This document shows positions 18,401-26,260 of a stretch of 64,000 nucleotides of DNA, one piece after another. Position 1 is the first letter of the stretch; every line of letters begins with the position of its first letter. The translations under genes and the position numbers were made by a program. The DNA is from Streptomyces sp. NRRL S-1022 (GTDB lineage: Bacteria; Actinomycetota; Actinomycetes; Streptomycetales; Streptomycetaceae). The notes beneath the pieces are model-generated. The model was not told the origin of the DNA, did not search any database, and was given only the letters and a program-made list of their open reading frames with translations. Where the stretch lies: NCBI RefSeq assembly GCF_000720135.1, contig NZ_JOIU01000011.1:1-64000 (forward strand), given 5' to 3'.

Positions 18401-19984
18401 CGGCGCTGGACCTTGCCCGAACTGGCTGTCGACGGTGAACTCCCCCCGGCACCGGAGCCCCTGACCTGCGGCACCGTCAGCCCCGACGGGCAGACCGTGG
18501 CCTACGGGGGAAGGGAGGGCGTGGTGTACATGCGGAGCGTGGACAGGACCGGACCGGTCACCGAAATGGTCTATGGCCAGGGAGACCCTTTGACTGCCGT
18601 CGCGCTGGGGCCGGAAGGACGCTCACTCGTCGCCGTCGGCATGGCTGGCGCCTACGGCTTGGAGGGACGTATCGTCAGCTGGGATCTCTCCGCCCGGACC
18701 CCTGCCACTGTGCGGCAACTGCCCTCGTCCGCTGAGCACTGCGTGCTCAGCACCAAGGGCTCCCTACTTGTCACGAGCACCGATGACGGGCGGGTTCAGC
18801 TCTGGGAACCGCCTCGGATGCGCCATCTGGCGACGCTGAACGCCCACACCACGACGGCCGTGGCGTGCGCACTGTCTCCGGACGCCGAAGCACTGGCATC
18901 GGTCAGCGCGGACGGCATGGCGTGCATCTGGGACGTCATGGCGGCCCGTGGTTCGAACCCCGGGGGGCATGACGGCCTCGTCCAGCAGTGTTCGTTCACC
19001 CGCGAGGGTGAGTGGCTCGTGACCGCCTCGGTCGACGGCACGGTGAGGCGCTGGGACGCCACCACCGGGCAGGAGATTGGCTCTGCCGTGTCACACCCGG
19101 GCTCGACCGTCCTCATGCTGCACCAGGACGCCCGGCCCGGTGACGAGCAGATCACGCTCGTTGCCGGGAACACGGGGACGGTGCTGCGCACAGCGCTTCC
19201 GTCTGTCTCGGACGAGCCGGCACCGGCACCAGCGGTCGTCGGCGAACACGGAGCAGAGGTCTGGGGCTTGGCGCCGCTGCCCGACGGGACGGTCGTCACC
19301 GGAGGTCTCGACGGTGCATGCAAGGTGTGGGACGTCCGGCGCTCTGTCATGGTCCGCGAGGTCATGTGGGACCGTTCGCCCGTCCGGACGTGCGCGACCT
19401 CGGTAGGCGGGGGCTTCGTGGCCTCAGGCGGCGACTCGGGACTGCTCTATCTCTGGGATCCACTCAGCGGCGCTCTGATCACTGACCCGCAGCAGCACCC
19501 AGCGGCGATCACTGCGATCACCTGCGGGGTCGCGAACATCGTGGTCGTCGGAGACGCTGAAGGACACGTCGAGCTCACCGGCCCGCGAACGGGTTGGACC
19601 CGGCGGGCGCTCGGCCACCACCCGGGCTCACCCGTGACGTCCGTCCTCTGGTCGAACCCCGGCTTCGTGGTGAGCTGTGGTGCCGACGGCAGCCTTGCGC
19701 ACCTGCCGATTGACGTCGATGCGTCCTCATGGTGTCGCCGGGTTCACCGCGGGCCGGTTTACGCACTGGGCGCCACCCCTTCGGGGAGCGTCATCGTCAG
19801 CGGCGGGGCTGACGGCCTACTGGTCCTCTGGGAACGCACGACCGGTCGCATCCTCGCTCGGCTCCCCATTGCCGGCCGAGTGCACGCGATCGCCGTCCAT
19901 CCTCATGAACCGGTCGTCGCCTGCGTCGGCGACGGTGGCCTCGTCATCGTCACGGAGGTGGCGGAGTGGTCCGGTCGTTGGTAG
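15458..19984 (+). CDS. DUF4062-NACHT-WD40 STAND protein (bacterial NWD1/TEP1-like)
   Basis: About 1508 residues from GTG 15458 with GGGAGAG upstream; an ATG at 15425 is an alternative. The N-terminal DUF4062 domain has FRVFVSSTFGDLAEERAAL, DLRWGVSEEA and NFLVLLGQRYG. A P-loop NTPase follows, with Walker A LLIGESGGGKTSLL near residue 345 and Walker B LVVVLDALDQLSGD near 430, then a helical winged region. From about 870 to the end there are at least ten WD40 blades (VRLWDVGTGR, VHVWEVRTGR, VQLWEPPRMR, CKVWDVRRS, LVLWERTTGR). The DUF4062-NTPase-WD order recalls animal NWD1, TEP1 and NPHP3. The propellers probably sense a ligand, the NTPase oligomerises and DUF4062 signals. One TTA codon lies at 16973. 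Confidence 0.88.
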   Translation: MPVAVNTFRVFVSSTFGDLAEERAALHERVFPRLRALCSEADAEFQAIDLRWGVSEEAAIEQRVAEICLGEIDRCRQITRRPNFLVLLGQRYGARPAPPGIDAAMFRRLCARLTAEQGRLVNRWYVEDRNHVPAVFVLQPRRGSYRDDALWRPTERALSEALTAAALQDPAEREAVALLRTSITEQEILRGIPENGPEHGAAFAFQRTILGLPEDASAAPYRDFLDERPDTEAAAAQQLLRDRLSAMGAARLRVTDYRAAWDFELGRPTTGHIDRLCEDVYASLAEVIRDELQAAETDEHHYEEQAHEEFAAERRAHFIGRQDTIARIRSYLDTYDRRPLLLIGESGGGKTSLLAEVAHRLRVETGGRPVLARFIGATPRSADLRSFLDDLRRSLKRLGRPGSSQAERPYSLAEAVREPLAALPSEPGLVVVLDALDQLSGDVDLSWLPDELPSGVRMVLSAQEGSAAATAALAAGSRLLRLPALRRAEGCRILRQWLQEAGRSLLPAQRAEVLQAFAERGNPLHLRLAFEEARRWASYTSVEPGSVPLDVPGMTGRLLERLEKEHGTVLVCRALGLLAVSRNGLSEPELLDLLSADPLVLEEVESHMPRSPKPRGLLPPVLWARLRTDLEPYLNVRRNEGRLLLGFYHRQLTEAVTSRYLTKEETTALHRRLADYFGAQPLDTPGGPRSAVNARKAAELPYHQTLCGSWDELWATLTDFGFLERKVRAVGVSTELDAQCREVRRHAGVHALQDDYELAMRLWPQAGRDGERGLANVPQDRTGTPAMAGQRGIMAQFARALRLEAHNLAADPELTWQQLANRLQWESGAARLVRAEARRRGDGSSVPTLRSRTRPHESELLTRRLREAGDRCRLVSCAFVPRSGLLAIAGEDRTVRLWDVGTGRRVRVLSDMPAVPQSCAATPDGKYVIATTVNPAGTVHVWEVRTGRQVAWRTAHEPSCTACAVLPDGSAVLTFGTDGRIRRWTLPELAVDGELPPAPEPLTCGTVSPDGQTVAYGGREGVVYMRSVDRTGPVTEMVYGQGDPLTAVALGPEGRSLVAVGMAGAYGLEGRIVSWDLSARTPATVRQLPSSAEHCVLSTKGSLLVTSTDDGRVQLWEPPRMRHLATLNAHTTTAVACALSPDAEALASVSADGMACIWDVMAARGSNPGGHDGLVQQCSFTREGEWLVTASVDGTVRRWDATTGQEIGSAVSHPGSTVLMLHQDARPGDEQITLVAGNTGTVLRTALPSVSDEPAPAPAVVGEHGAEVWGLAPLPDGTVVTGGLDGACKVWDVRRSVMVREVMWDRSPVRTCATSVGGGFVASGGDSGLLYLWDPLSGALITDPQQHPAAITAITCGVANIVVVGDAEGHVELTGPRTGWTRRALGHHPGSPVTSVLWSNPGFVVSCGADGSLAHLPIDVDASSWCRRVHRGPVYALGATPSGSVIVSGGADGLLVLWERTTGRILARLPIAGRVHAIAVHPHEPVVACVGDGGLVIVTEVAEWSGRW

Positions 19985-20977
19985 CCCGGGCAGCGGCATG
20001 GATGGCCTCGAGATAGGGCACGTCATCGCGCTGGGTGGCCGGGGCGAGTTCATCGAACGGCACGAGCGCGGCGTGATCCGGATCGTGGCTTTCATCCAGG
20101 CGGCCCATGCATCGTGGACGTCCGCCGAAGTGACCTCCTCCCCTTTTAAGCTGTCCATCGACCTGCTGTTCATCGACAGGGTTCGCGACGTTGTCGGTCT
20201 GTATCTCGATCCGGCGGAGAAGGCCCTGGTCCTTTGTGGCGGGCGGCCCGGACGGTGCGGTTCGTCGAGCGCGGGCCGGCCGGGCAGGGTCGGCGGTCGG
20301 CGGAGCGAGCGGGCCGAGGAAGTGTGACTGAGCGTCGTAGTTGGCCAGTTGCTCTCCTCCGCGAGGCAGGCATCGCCCCGCATTCCGTACATGCCGTCCG
20401 GCATCAGCGGGGGCAGCGAATTACCAGAGGCACGTGCCTGGGAGACTGCCTGTCGCCATCCGGCCGGCTGCACGGGGCCGTCGCGGTCCATGAACGTCGT
20501 CACCAGCACTCCGGGATACCGGGCTGTGGGCAGGATCTGGTGCTGGGTGATGAACTGCCAGCCGAATGCCCTGGTGTCCGAGAGTGAGCCGGTCCGATTG
20601 ACGACCACGATCGGTTCGGGCAGCACCAGCAGTCCGGTCGGCATGAGGACGTCCCGGTCGCGGTGCAGGGTGCTGATGTCAGCCGGTTCGAGGGTGGCGG
20701 CCGCGGCCATGACTGCGGCGTGCGCGGCCGGGGAGATGACGAGGACCTCCGCCTGCCGCAGCAGTTCCTGGATTTGACGTGTCTGCCAAGCGGCGGCCTC
20801 CCCCGCCATGCGGGGCCACGGCGGTCGATGGCCCCGCTTGCCGAGTGTCATCGACAGCGCCGCTTCCCGCTCTGTGTTCTCGGGCTTGTCCGCCATGTCG
20901 GCGAGATCGCTGTTCAGTAGCACGGCGTGCAGCTCGGTGAGGACGTTGTTCATGTTGGAGGCGAGCGTCATCTGCAC
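19950..20977 (-). pseudogene. Unknown protein with RyR-like C-terminal segment, one frameshift
   Basis: From ATG 20977 (MQMTLASNMNNVLTELHAVL) the frame stays open, with PTGLLVLPEPIVVVNRTGSL, TARYPGVLVTTFMDRDGPVQ and SADVHDAWAAWM. One base is then lacking near 20092; the next frame continues ESHDPDHAALVPFDELAPAT and QRDDVPYLEAIHAAARATND to a TGA at 19950. The HP/D-x-LVPFDEL pattern is that of RyR-like domains, which in bacteria accompany STAND and other conflict genes. The stretch 20150-20300 looks poorly coding. It converges on the WD40 gene and overlaps its end by 35 bases. Either one base was miscalled or the gene is recently dead. Confidence 0.5.
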
Positions 20978-21400
20978 CCACGGGTTATTGATCAGGCCGT
21001 GGCCCCGCAGGTGCGGAGTTACCGCTGCATCCTCCTAACGATGGCGAGGGGCAGCGCCCATCTCAGGAGCGCGCCTTGGCTGGTATGCCGGAGTCGGCTC
21101 GGCTGTGGCTGGCACCACGACGAGCGGTCACAGCTCGACGCGGCTGTGCAGCCGCTCGTCGTGCCGCTAGAGCCCGCCCGGCTCTCCGGCGCCCTCACCG
21201 ATCAGGCGAGTGCCCGCGCCGAGCCGTTCCGGGCGCGGATTGAGCGCGCGATCGCCGGCCAGTCCGCACAGGCACACCCCGGACGCTGAACCAGCGATGT
21301 CCGACCCCGCGAGTACCGTGAGTCCCATTCCGATGCGTCTGGCTGCGTCGATCATTGGACCTTGCGCCCCCGTCCGGCTACCGGGCGGGGGCGGCCTGCT

Positions 21401-21535
21401 TCAGGCGGTCGGCTCGACGTCGTCCTGGACCAGGGCGTCCCACTCGGCGAGCAGCTCGTAGTAGGCCTGAGTCCGGGCTTTGCTCGCGGCTGTCCCATGA
21501 GCTGGCGGATGCGGGCGTTGAACACTCGATGGCCA
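21401..21535 (-). pseudogene. C-terminal fragment of a small conserved Streptomyces protein
   Basis: The minus strand gives VFNARIRQLMGQ in one frame and, after a one-base shift, SKARTQAYYELLAEWDALVQ DDVEPTA with a stop at 21401. The pattern resembles the end of short uncharacterised proteins found near regulators in Streptomyces, though I cannot name the family. The N-terminus is missing. The DNA from 21040 to 21400 holds no other recognisable gene. Confidence 0.35.
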
Positions 21536-21594
21536 CATCCGTAGAACAGATCGACGTCCAGCCAGACGCAACTTCTTCGCATTAAGCTGTTTGC

Positions 21595-22179
21595 ATGAGT
21601 TCCCGAGCGACCACACGCCCCGGCGGGCGCAGCGCCCGCGTCCAGCAGTCTGTGCACCAAGCCGTCCGTGATCTGGAGGCGGAGGTGGGGCGGGATGCGC
21701 TCACCGTGCCGCTGATCGCCGCCCGTGCTGGAGTGACGCCGTCCACCGTCTACAGGCGCTGGGGGGACCTGCGGGAACTGCTGTCCGACGTGGCCGTCGA
21801 GCGGTTGCGCCCCGACGCCCCGCCGGCCGACCACGGCAGCCTGCGGGCGGACCTGGAGGCGTGGGCCGTGCAGTTCGCCGAGGAGATGTCCTCGACGGCG
21901 GGCCGCACGTACATCCGCGACGCCCTGCTGGGCGACCCCGGGCAGGGCAACGCGGTCCGTTGCTCCGACTACGCCGCCGAGCAGTTGAAGGCCGTCGGCG
22001 TGCGCGCGGCCGGGCGAGGGGAGGCCGTGCCCGGCGTGGAGACCCTTCTGGACATCATCGTCGCCCCTCTGATGTACCGGATCCTGTTCCGCCCCGCGGA
22101 CCTGTCCGAGGCCTACACCGCCCGCCTGGTCGCAGCGGCGCTCGGCAGTGCCGTGCCCCCTCCGGCACCTAAAAGCTAA
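21595..22179 (+). CDS. TetR family transcriptional regulator
   Basis: 194 residues. The N-terminal helix-turn-helix is LTVPLIAARAGVTPSTVYRR followed by WGDLRELLSDVA. The C-terminal ligand domain resembles the TetR_C subgroup, with a terminal helix ILFRPADLSEAYTARLVAAA. It lies just upstream of, and co-directional with, the MFS-hydrolase-amidase cluster and is the natural candidate for controlling it. The repeated motif at 22206-22246 and 24526-24556 is the best operator candidate. Confidence 0.9.
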   Translation: MSSRATTRPGGRSARVQQSVHQAVRDLEAEVGRDALTVPLIAARAGVTPSTVYRRWGDLRELLSDVAVERLRPDAPPADHGSLRADLEAWAVQFAEEMSSTAGRTYIRDALLGDPGQGNAVRCSDYAAEQLKAVGVRAAGRGEAVPGVETLLDIIVAPLMYRILFRPADLSEAYTARLVAAALGSAVPPPAPKS

Positions 22180-22205
22180 TTATTTGCGTCATGGGACTCC
22201 GGGTG

Positions 22206-22246
22206 CCTAAAGTGCTTAGTGCAAAGCATTGGCCTTAAGGCTCAAA
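22206..22246 (+). promoter_or_regulatory. Candidate operator/promoter element, copy A
   Basis: CCTAAA at 22206 is followed after nine bases by GCAAAGCATTGGCCTTAAGG, directly upstream of the MFS gene. A close match with the same CCTAAA lead lies before the amidase genes at 24526-24556. The repetition at two promoters of one cluster next to a TetR gene suggests a shared binding site. An imperfect palindrome TGCTTAGTGCAAAGCA is embedded. Confidence 0.5.
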
Positions 22247-22299
22247 GGTGCTTCCATGACCAGCGTCACCGCCCTGCCGTCCCGCCTCGCGGCCTGCCC

Positions 22300-23475
22300 G
22301 TGCTGAGCCGCCGCGGCGCCTTCCCGCTGCACGCCTCGGTCCTGGTCGCCCTGCTCGCCGCGTCCAGCGCACCGACCCCGCTCTACGCGCTCTACCAGGC
22401 CGCCTGGCACTTCTCGGCCATGACGCTCACCGTCGTGTTCAGCACCTACGCGCTCTCCCTGCTGCTGGCACTGCTGACCGCCGAAACGCTCTCGGAACAC
22501 CTCGGCCGGCGCCCGGTCCCCGCCGGGGCGCTGCTGGCCGAGGCCGTCGCAATGGCCGTCTTCGCCACCGCCCAGGCGGTGCCCGCGCTGATCGCCGCCC
22601 GGATCCTGCAGGGCCTGGCCACCGGCGTGGCCACCAGCGCCGCCGGAGCCGCCCTGCTCGACTTCGAGGACCCCCGCCGCCCCGGCCGGGCAACGGCCGC
22701 CAACGGCATCACCCCCGTGGCCGGCATGGCGCTCGGCGTGCCGGCCGCCACCGCCCTCGTCCAGTACGCCCCCGCCCCCACCCGCACCGTCTACCTGCTG
22801 CTGCTCATGCTCTTCACCGCGCAGGCCGCCGCAACCCTGCTCACCCCCGAGAGGGCCCACCCCCACCCCGGCGCTCGGCGCTCACTGCGCCCCGCCGTCA
22901 CCGTCGCCCCCGCCTCCCGGCCGGCCCTCGCCCTCGCCACGCCCGGCATCGTCGCCGCCTGGGCCCTCGGCGACTTCTGCTCCTCCCTGGGCCCCTCGCT
23001 CGCCCGGCTCATCGCCCCGCACGCCGCCCGCGCCACCGGCGGCCTGGTCTTCTTCACCATGACGGCTGCGGCCGGCCTCGCCGGCCACGCCGCCCGGGCG
23101 CTGCCCGCCCGCACCGTGAGTCTCGCTGGCGCCGCGCTGCTGATCCCGGGAGCCCTGCTGACCCTGAGCGGCCCGCGACCGCACAGCCTGCTCCCGCTGT
23201 TCGCGGGTGCCGCGGTAGCGGGTGCGGGCTTCGGCGCCGTCATCCAGGCAGCTCTGCGCCTGCCGCTGCCCCCGGCCGCCCTGGCCGAACGCGTCGGCAC
23301 GCTCGCCGCCTACTACGTCCTCAGCTACCTGGCCATGAGCATCCCCGCCGTCCTCGCCGGACTGCTGACCAACCTGTACGGCCTGCAGACCGCCGTCTCG
23401 CTCTACGCCGTGACCGTCGTCCTGCTGGCCCTGACCGGCCTCACCCGCGCCGTGCGGCGGCCCCGCACCACCTGA
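22300..23475 (+). CDS. MFS transporter (drug:H+ antiporter type)
   Basis: About 391 residues with roughly twelve membrane helices, opening ASVLVALLAASSAPTPLYAL. The motif LGRRPVPAGALLAEAVA after helix 2 is the MFS loop signature. The start is uncertain: a well-placed ATG at 22257 (MTSVTALPSRLAACP) meets a stop after 16 codons, but a one-base shift would join it to LSRRGAFPLHASV. The GTG at 22300 is used here. It is probably an exporter or importer for the compound acted on by the downstream hydrolases, and was likely induced through the upstream TetR. Confidence 0.85.
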   Translation: MLSRRGAFPLHASVLVALLAASSAPTPLYALYQAAWHFSAMTLTVVFSTYALSLLLALLTAETLSEHLGRRPVPAGALLAEAVAMAVFATAQAVPALIAARILQGLATGVATSAAGAALLDFEDPRRPGRATAANGITPVAGMALGVPAATALVQYAPAPTRTVYLLLLMLFTAQAAATLLTPERAHPHPGARRSLRPAVTVAPASRPALALATPGIVAAWALGDFCSSLGPSLARLIAPHAARATGGLVFFTMTAAAGLAGHAARALPARTVSLAGAALLIPGALLTLSGPRPHSLLPLFAGAAVAGAGFGAVIQAALRLPLPPAALAERVGTLAAYYVLSYLAMSIPAVLAGLLTNLYGLQTAVSLYAVTVVLLALTGLTRAVRRPRTT

Positions 23476-23531
23476 CCGAGTGCCGCCCGCCCCGCACGCC
23501 CCTACCCCGCCCACCCGGAAGAGACCCACCG

Positions 23532-24461
23532 ATGTACACCACCACGCCCCGTCAGAGCACCCCCCTCACCACCACCGGATGGAGCCTCGGCGACATCGCC
23601 GTGCGCCGCGTCGACGAGATCGAACTGCCACGGGAGACCGGACCCTGGTTGCTGCCGGACGCCACCCGGGAGGTGCTGGACGAGTCGTCCTGGCTGCGCC
23701 CCGACTTCGCCGACGCCACAGTCCCGCGGCTGGCGAGCCACAGCTTCGCGGTGGAGGCCGGCGGGCTGCGGATCGTCGTGGACACCGGCATCGGCGACGC
23801 CAAGCCGCGCGCCAACCCGGCATGGAACGGTCTCGACACCGACTTCCTGGAGCGCCTAGCGGCGGCCGGTTTCCCGCCCGAGTCCGTGGACTTGGTGATC
23901 ACCACGCATCTGCACACCGACCACGTCGGCTGGAACACCCGCCTCACCGGCGAGGACTGGGTCCCCACCTTCCCCAACGCCCGCTACCTCACCGGCCGCA
24001 CCGAATGGGACCACTGGGCGACCACCGACCTGGACGAAGCCCGCACCCAGATGTTCCGCGACTCCGTCCACCCCATCCGCGACGCCGGACAGTACGACCC
24101 CGTGGACGTGCCCGAGCAGGGGCACGAGGTGGCGCCGGGCGTCCTCCTGGTCCCCGCCCCGGGCCACACCCCTGGACAGGTTGCCGTCGAACTGCGCGGC
24201 AGCGACCGGCGGGCGCTGATCACCGGCGACAGCATCCACCACCCCGTGCAGCTGTCCCACCCCCACGTGCACAGCTGCGTCGACACCGACCCGGCCCAGG
24301 CGATCCGCACCCGCGCCCGGCTTCTCGACGGCATGGCGGACACTGACGCGCTGCTGCTGGGCACGCACTTCCCGCAGCCCACGGCCGGCACCGTTCGCCG
24401 GGAGAACGGCCGCTACCGGCTGCTCGCCGAGCCGGGCGTCGAGATCCCCACCGCGGCCTGA
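23532..24461 (+). CDS. Metallo-beta-lactamase-fold hydrolase (AHL-lactonase-like)
   Basis: 309 residues. The metal site ITTHLHTDHVGWN carries H126, H128, D130 and H131, with further ligands in APGHTPGQVAVEL and ITGDSIHHPVQL. The architecture, with an N-terminal lid and SFAVEAGGLRIVVDTGIGD, matches the quorum-quenching lactonase/organophosphorus-hydrolase branch. It would hydrolyse a lactone, ester or similar bond in the cytoplasm. The gene lies 56 bases after the MFS gene, in the same direction, and is probably co-transcribed. Confidence 0.88.
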   Translation: MYTTTPRQSTPLTTTGWSLGDIAVRRVDEIELPRETGPWLLPDATREVLDESSWLRPDFADATVPRLASHSFAVEAGGLRIVVDTGIGDAKPRANPAWNGLDTDFLERLAAAGFPPESVDLVITTHLHTDHVGWNTRLTGEDWVPTFPNARYLTGRTEWDHWATTDLDEARTQMFRDSVHPIRDAGQYDPVDVPEQGHEVAPGVLLVPAPGHTPGQVAVELRGSDRRALITGDSIHHPVQLSHPHVHSCVDTDPAQAIRTRARLLDGMADTDALLLGTHFPQPTAGTVRRENGRYRLLAEPGVEIPTAA

Positions 24462-24525
24462 TCACGCGGCCGGTGCCGCCCGGCCGCCCCGCGCGGGCCC
24501 CGAGCAACTCCGGCGCCTGCAGCTA

Positions 24526-24556
24526 CCTAAAGCAAACGATTGGCCTTTACGGCCTC
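24526..24556 (+). promoter_or_regulatory. Candidate operator/promoter element, copy B
   Basis: CCTAAA runs straight into GCAAACGATTGGCCTTTACG, a near copy of the element before the MFS gene, and sits 44 bases upstream of the AtzG-like start. It marks a second promoter inside the cluster, probably under the same regulator. Confidence 0.5.
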
Positions 24557-24599
24557 GGTTACTCCGCCGCCCCAACCTCGACCGAGAAGGAGAACATCC

Positions 24600-24809
24600 A
24601 TGTCCACCGTCGAACTCACACCGCCGGAGGCCGCCCGCTGGGCCGCCCGCGCCGGACTTGTGCTGCCTGCCGAACGCCACGCCGCGGTCGCCGCGGTCGC
24701 CAACCACATCCACGGCGTCGTCGCGGTCCTGCGCGAGCTGGACTTCGCGGACGTCCCGCCCGCCGCCGCCTACCGCGCCGGACAGGAGTCGCACGATGCA
24801 GCCGTATGA
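24600..24809 (+). CDS. AtzG-like (GatC-like) small amidase subunit
   Basis: 69 residues from ATG 24600, preceded by GAGAAGGAGAAC. It reads EAARWAARAGLVLPAERHAA and then AVAAVANHIHGVVAVLRELD, the two-helix GatC/AtzG pattern, ending DFADVPPAAAYRA. Such subunits wrap around and stabilise an amidase-signature partner, as AtzG does with AtzE. The gene overlaps the amidase gene by 14 bases, which fixes the partner. Confidence 0.82.
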   Translation: MSTVELTPPEAARWAARAGLVLPAERHAAVAAVANHIHGVVAVLRELDFADVPPAAAYRAGQESHDAAV

Positions 24810-26187
24810 GCTGTCCCTCGCCGCCGCCGCAGACGCGATCCGTGCCCGGCGACTGTCCCCCGTCGAACTGGTCGACTCCGTCCTCGATCGCATCGAGAAA
24901 GTGGAACCGCACCTCGGCGCCTTCGTCACGGTCACCGCGGAGCAGGCACGCCGGGCGGCGAGCGAGGCCGAACACGAAGCGGCGCACGGCCGTTACCGGG
25001 GACCGCTGCACGGCATCCCCATGGGACTCAAGGACCTGATCGACGTCGGCGGGATGGCCACCACGGCCAGCTCCCGGGTCCGCGCCGACCATCGCGCGAC
25101 GGCGGACAGCACGGTCGCCGCGCGTCTGAGCGCTGCCGGCGCCATCCTGCTCGGCAAGACCCACACCCACGAGTTCGCGTTCGGCCTGACCACCCCGCAG
25201 ACCCGCAACGCCTGGGACCGCGGCAGGGTCGCCGGCGGTTCCAGCGGCGGCTCCGCGGTCGCCGTCGCATCGGGCACCGCGACCTTCGCCCTGGGCACCG
25301 ACACCGGCGGGTCGATCCGGGTGCCCGCCGCACTCAACGGGGTCGTCGGCCTCAAACCGACCTACGGCCTCGTCCCCCGCCACGGCGTCACCTCCCTGTC
25401 CTGGTCGCTGGACCACGTCGGCCCGATCACCCGTACCGTCGAGGACGCCGCCCTGGTCCTGACCGCACTGGCCGGACACGATCCGCGCGACCCCGCCTCG
25501 CTGACCGTGCCCACCACGGACTACCGGCCCGGTCCCGGCACGGACCTGACGGGGCTGCGCATCGGCCTGCCGCGCACCTACTACTTCGACCACGTCCACC
25601 CGCACGTGGAGGCCGCCGTCCGGCACGCCATCGGGCAGCTGGAAACCCTGGGCGCACGGCTCGTCGAGGTCGACATTCCGATGACCCGCTACATCCAGGC
25701 CACCCAGTGGGGCCTGATGGTGCCGGAGGCCGGTGCCTACCACGAGGGCAGCCTGCGCACGGTTTCCGAGCTGTACCAGGAGGACGTCCGCATCCTCCTG
25801 GAGGCAAGCGAGTTGATGAGCGCCGGGGACTACGTGCGCGCTCAACGCGCCCGCACGCTCATGCGCGACCAGTGGGCACGGATGCTGGATCAGGTCGATG
25901 TGATCGCCGCCCCGAGCGTCCCGATGCCCGCGGTCGGCTCCGACGAGGCGACGGTCACCTGGCCCGACGGCACCGTCGAGGGCGTCTCCGACGCCTACGT
26001 ACGCCTCTGCGCCCCCGCCAACATCACCGGAGTGCCCGCCCTGACCGTTCCGGTCGGCGACGACTCGGCCGGCATGCCGATCGGCATGCAGCTGCTCGGC
26101 CGTCCCCTCGGCGAGCCCACGCTCGTGCGGGTCGGCCACGCCTACGAGCAGACGCAGCCGGCCCGGGAAATCGCCACAGCGGCCTGA
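24796..26187 (+). CDS. Amidase-signature family hydrolase
   Basis: 463 residues from ATG 24796. The Ser-cisSer-Lys triad is visible: K79 in GLKDLID, S149/S150 in AGGSSGGSA and nucleophile S173 in TDTGGSIR. The gene is AtzE/GatA-like in length and hydrolyses a carboxamide or ureide. The overlapping AtzG-like subunit and the nearby lactonase-like enzyme and exporter suggest catabolism or detoxification of a nitrogen-containing compound, perhaps a ring-opened lactam or biuret-like molecule; the substrate is a guess. Confidence 0.9.
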   Translation: MQPYELSLAAAADAIRARRLSPVELVDSVLDRIEKVEPHLGAFVTVTAEQARRAASEAEHEAAHGRYRGPLHGIPMGLKDLIDVGGMATTASSRVRADHRATADSTVAARLSAAGAILLGKTHTHEFAFGLTTPQTRNAWDRGRVAGGSSGGSAVAVASGTATFALGTDTGGSIRVPAALNGVVGLKPTYGLVPRHGVTSLSWSLDHVGPITRTVEDAALVLTALAGHDPRDPASLTVPTTDYRPGPGTDLTGLRIGLPRTYYFDHVHPHVEAAVRHAIGQLETLGARLVEVDIPMTRYIQATQWGLMVPEAGAYHEGSLRTVSELYQEDVRILLEASELMSAGDYVRAQRARTLMRDQWARMLDQVDVIAAPSVPMPAVGSDEATVTWPDGTVEGVSDAYVRLCAPANITGVPALTVPVGDDSAGMPIGMQLLGRPLGEPTLVRVGHAYEQTQPAREIATAA

Positions 26188-26260
26188 GCGAGCGCCCCGG
26201 GCGGCGGGTTCTTGCCGGTTTTGCCATCCGGAGTGGGACCCGCGAGGACGGCTGGCGGGT

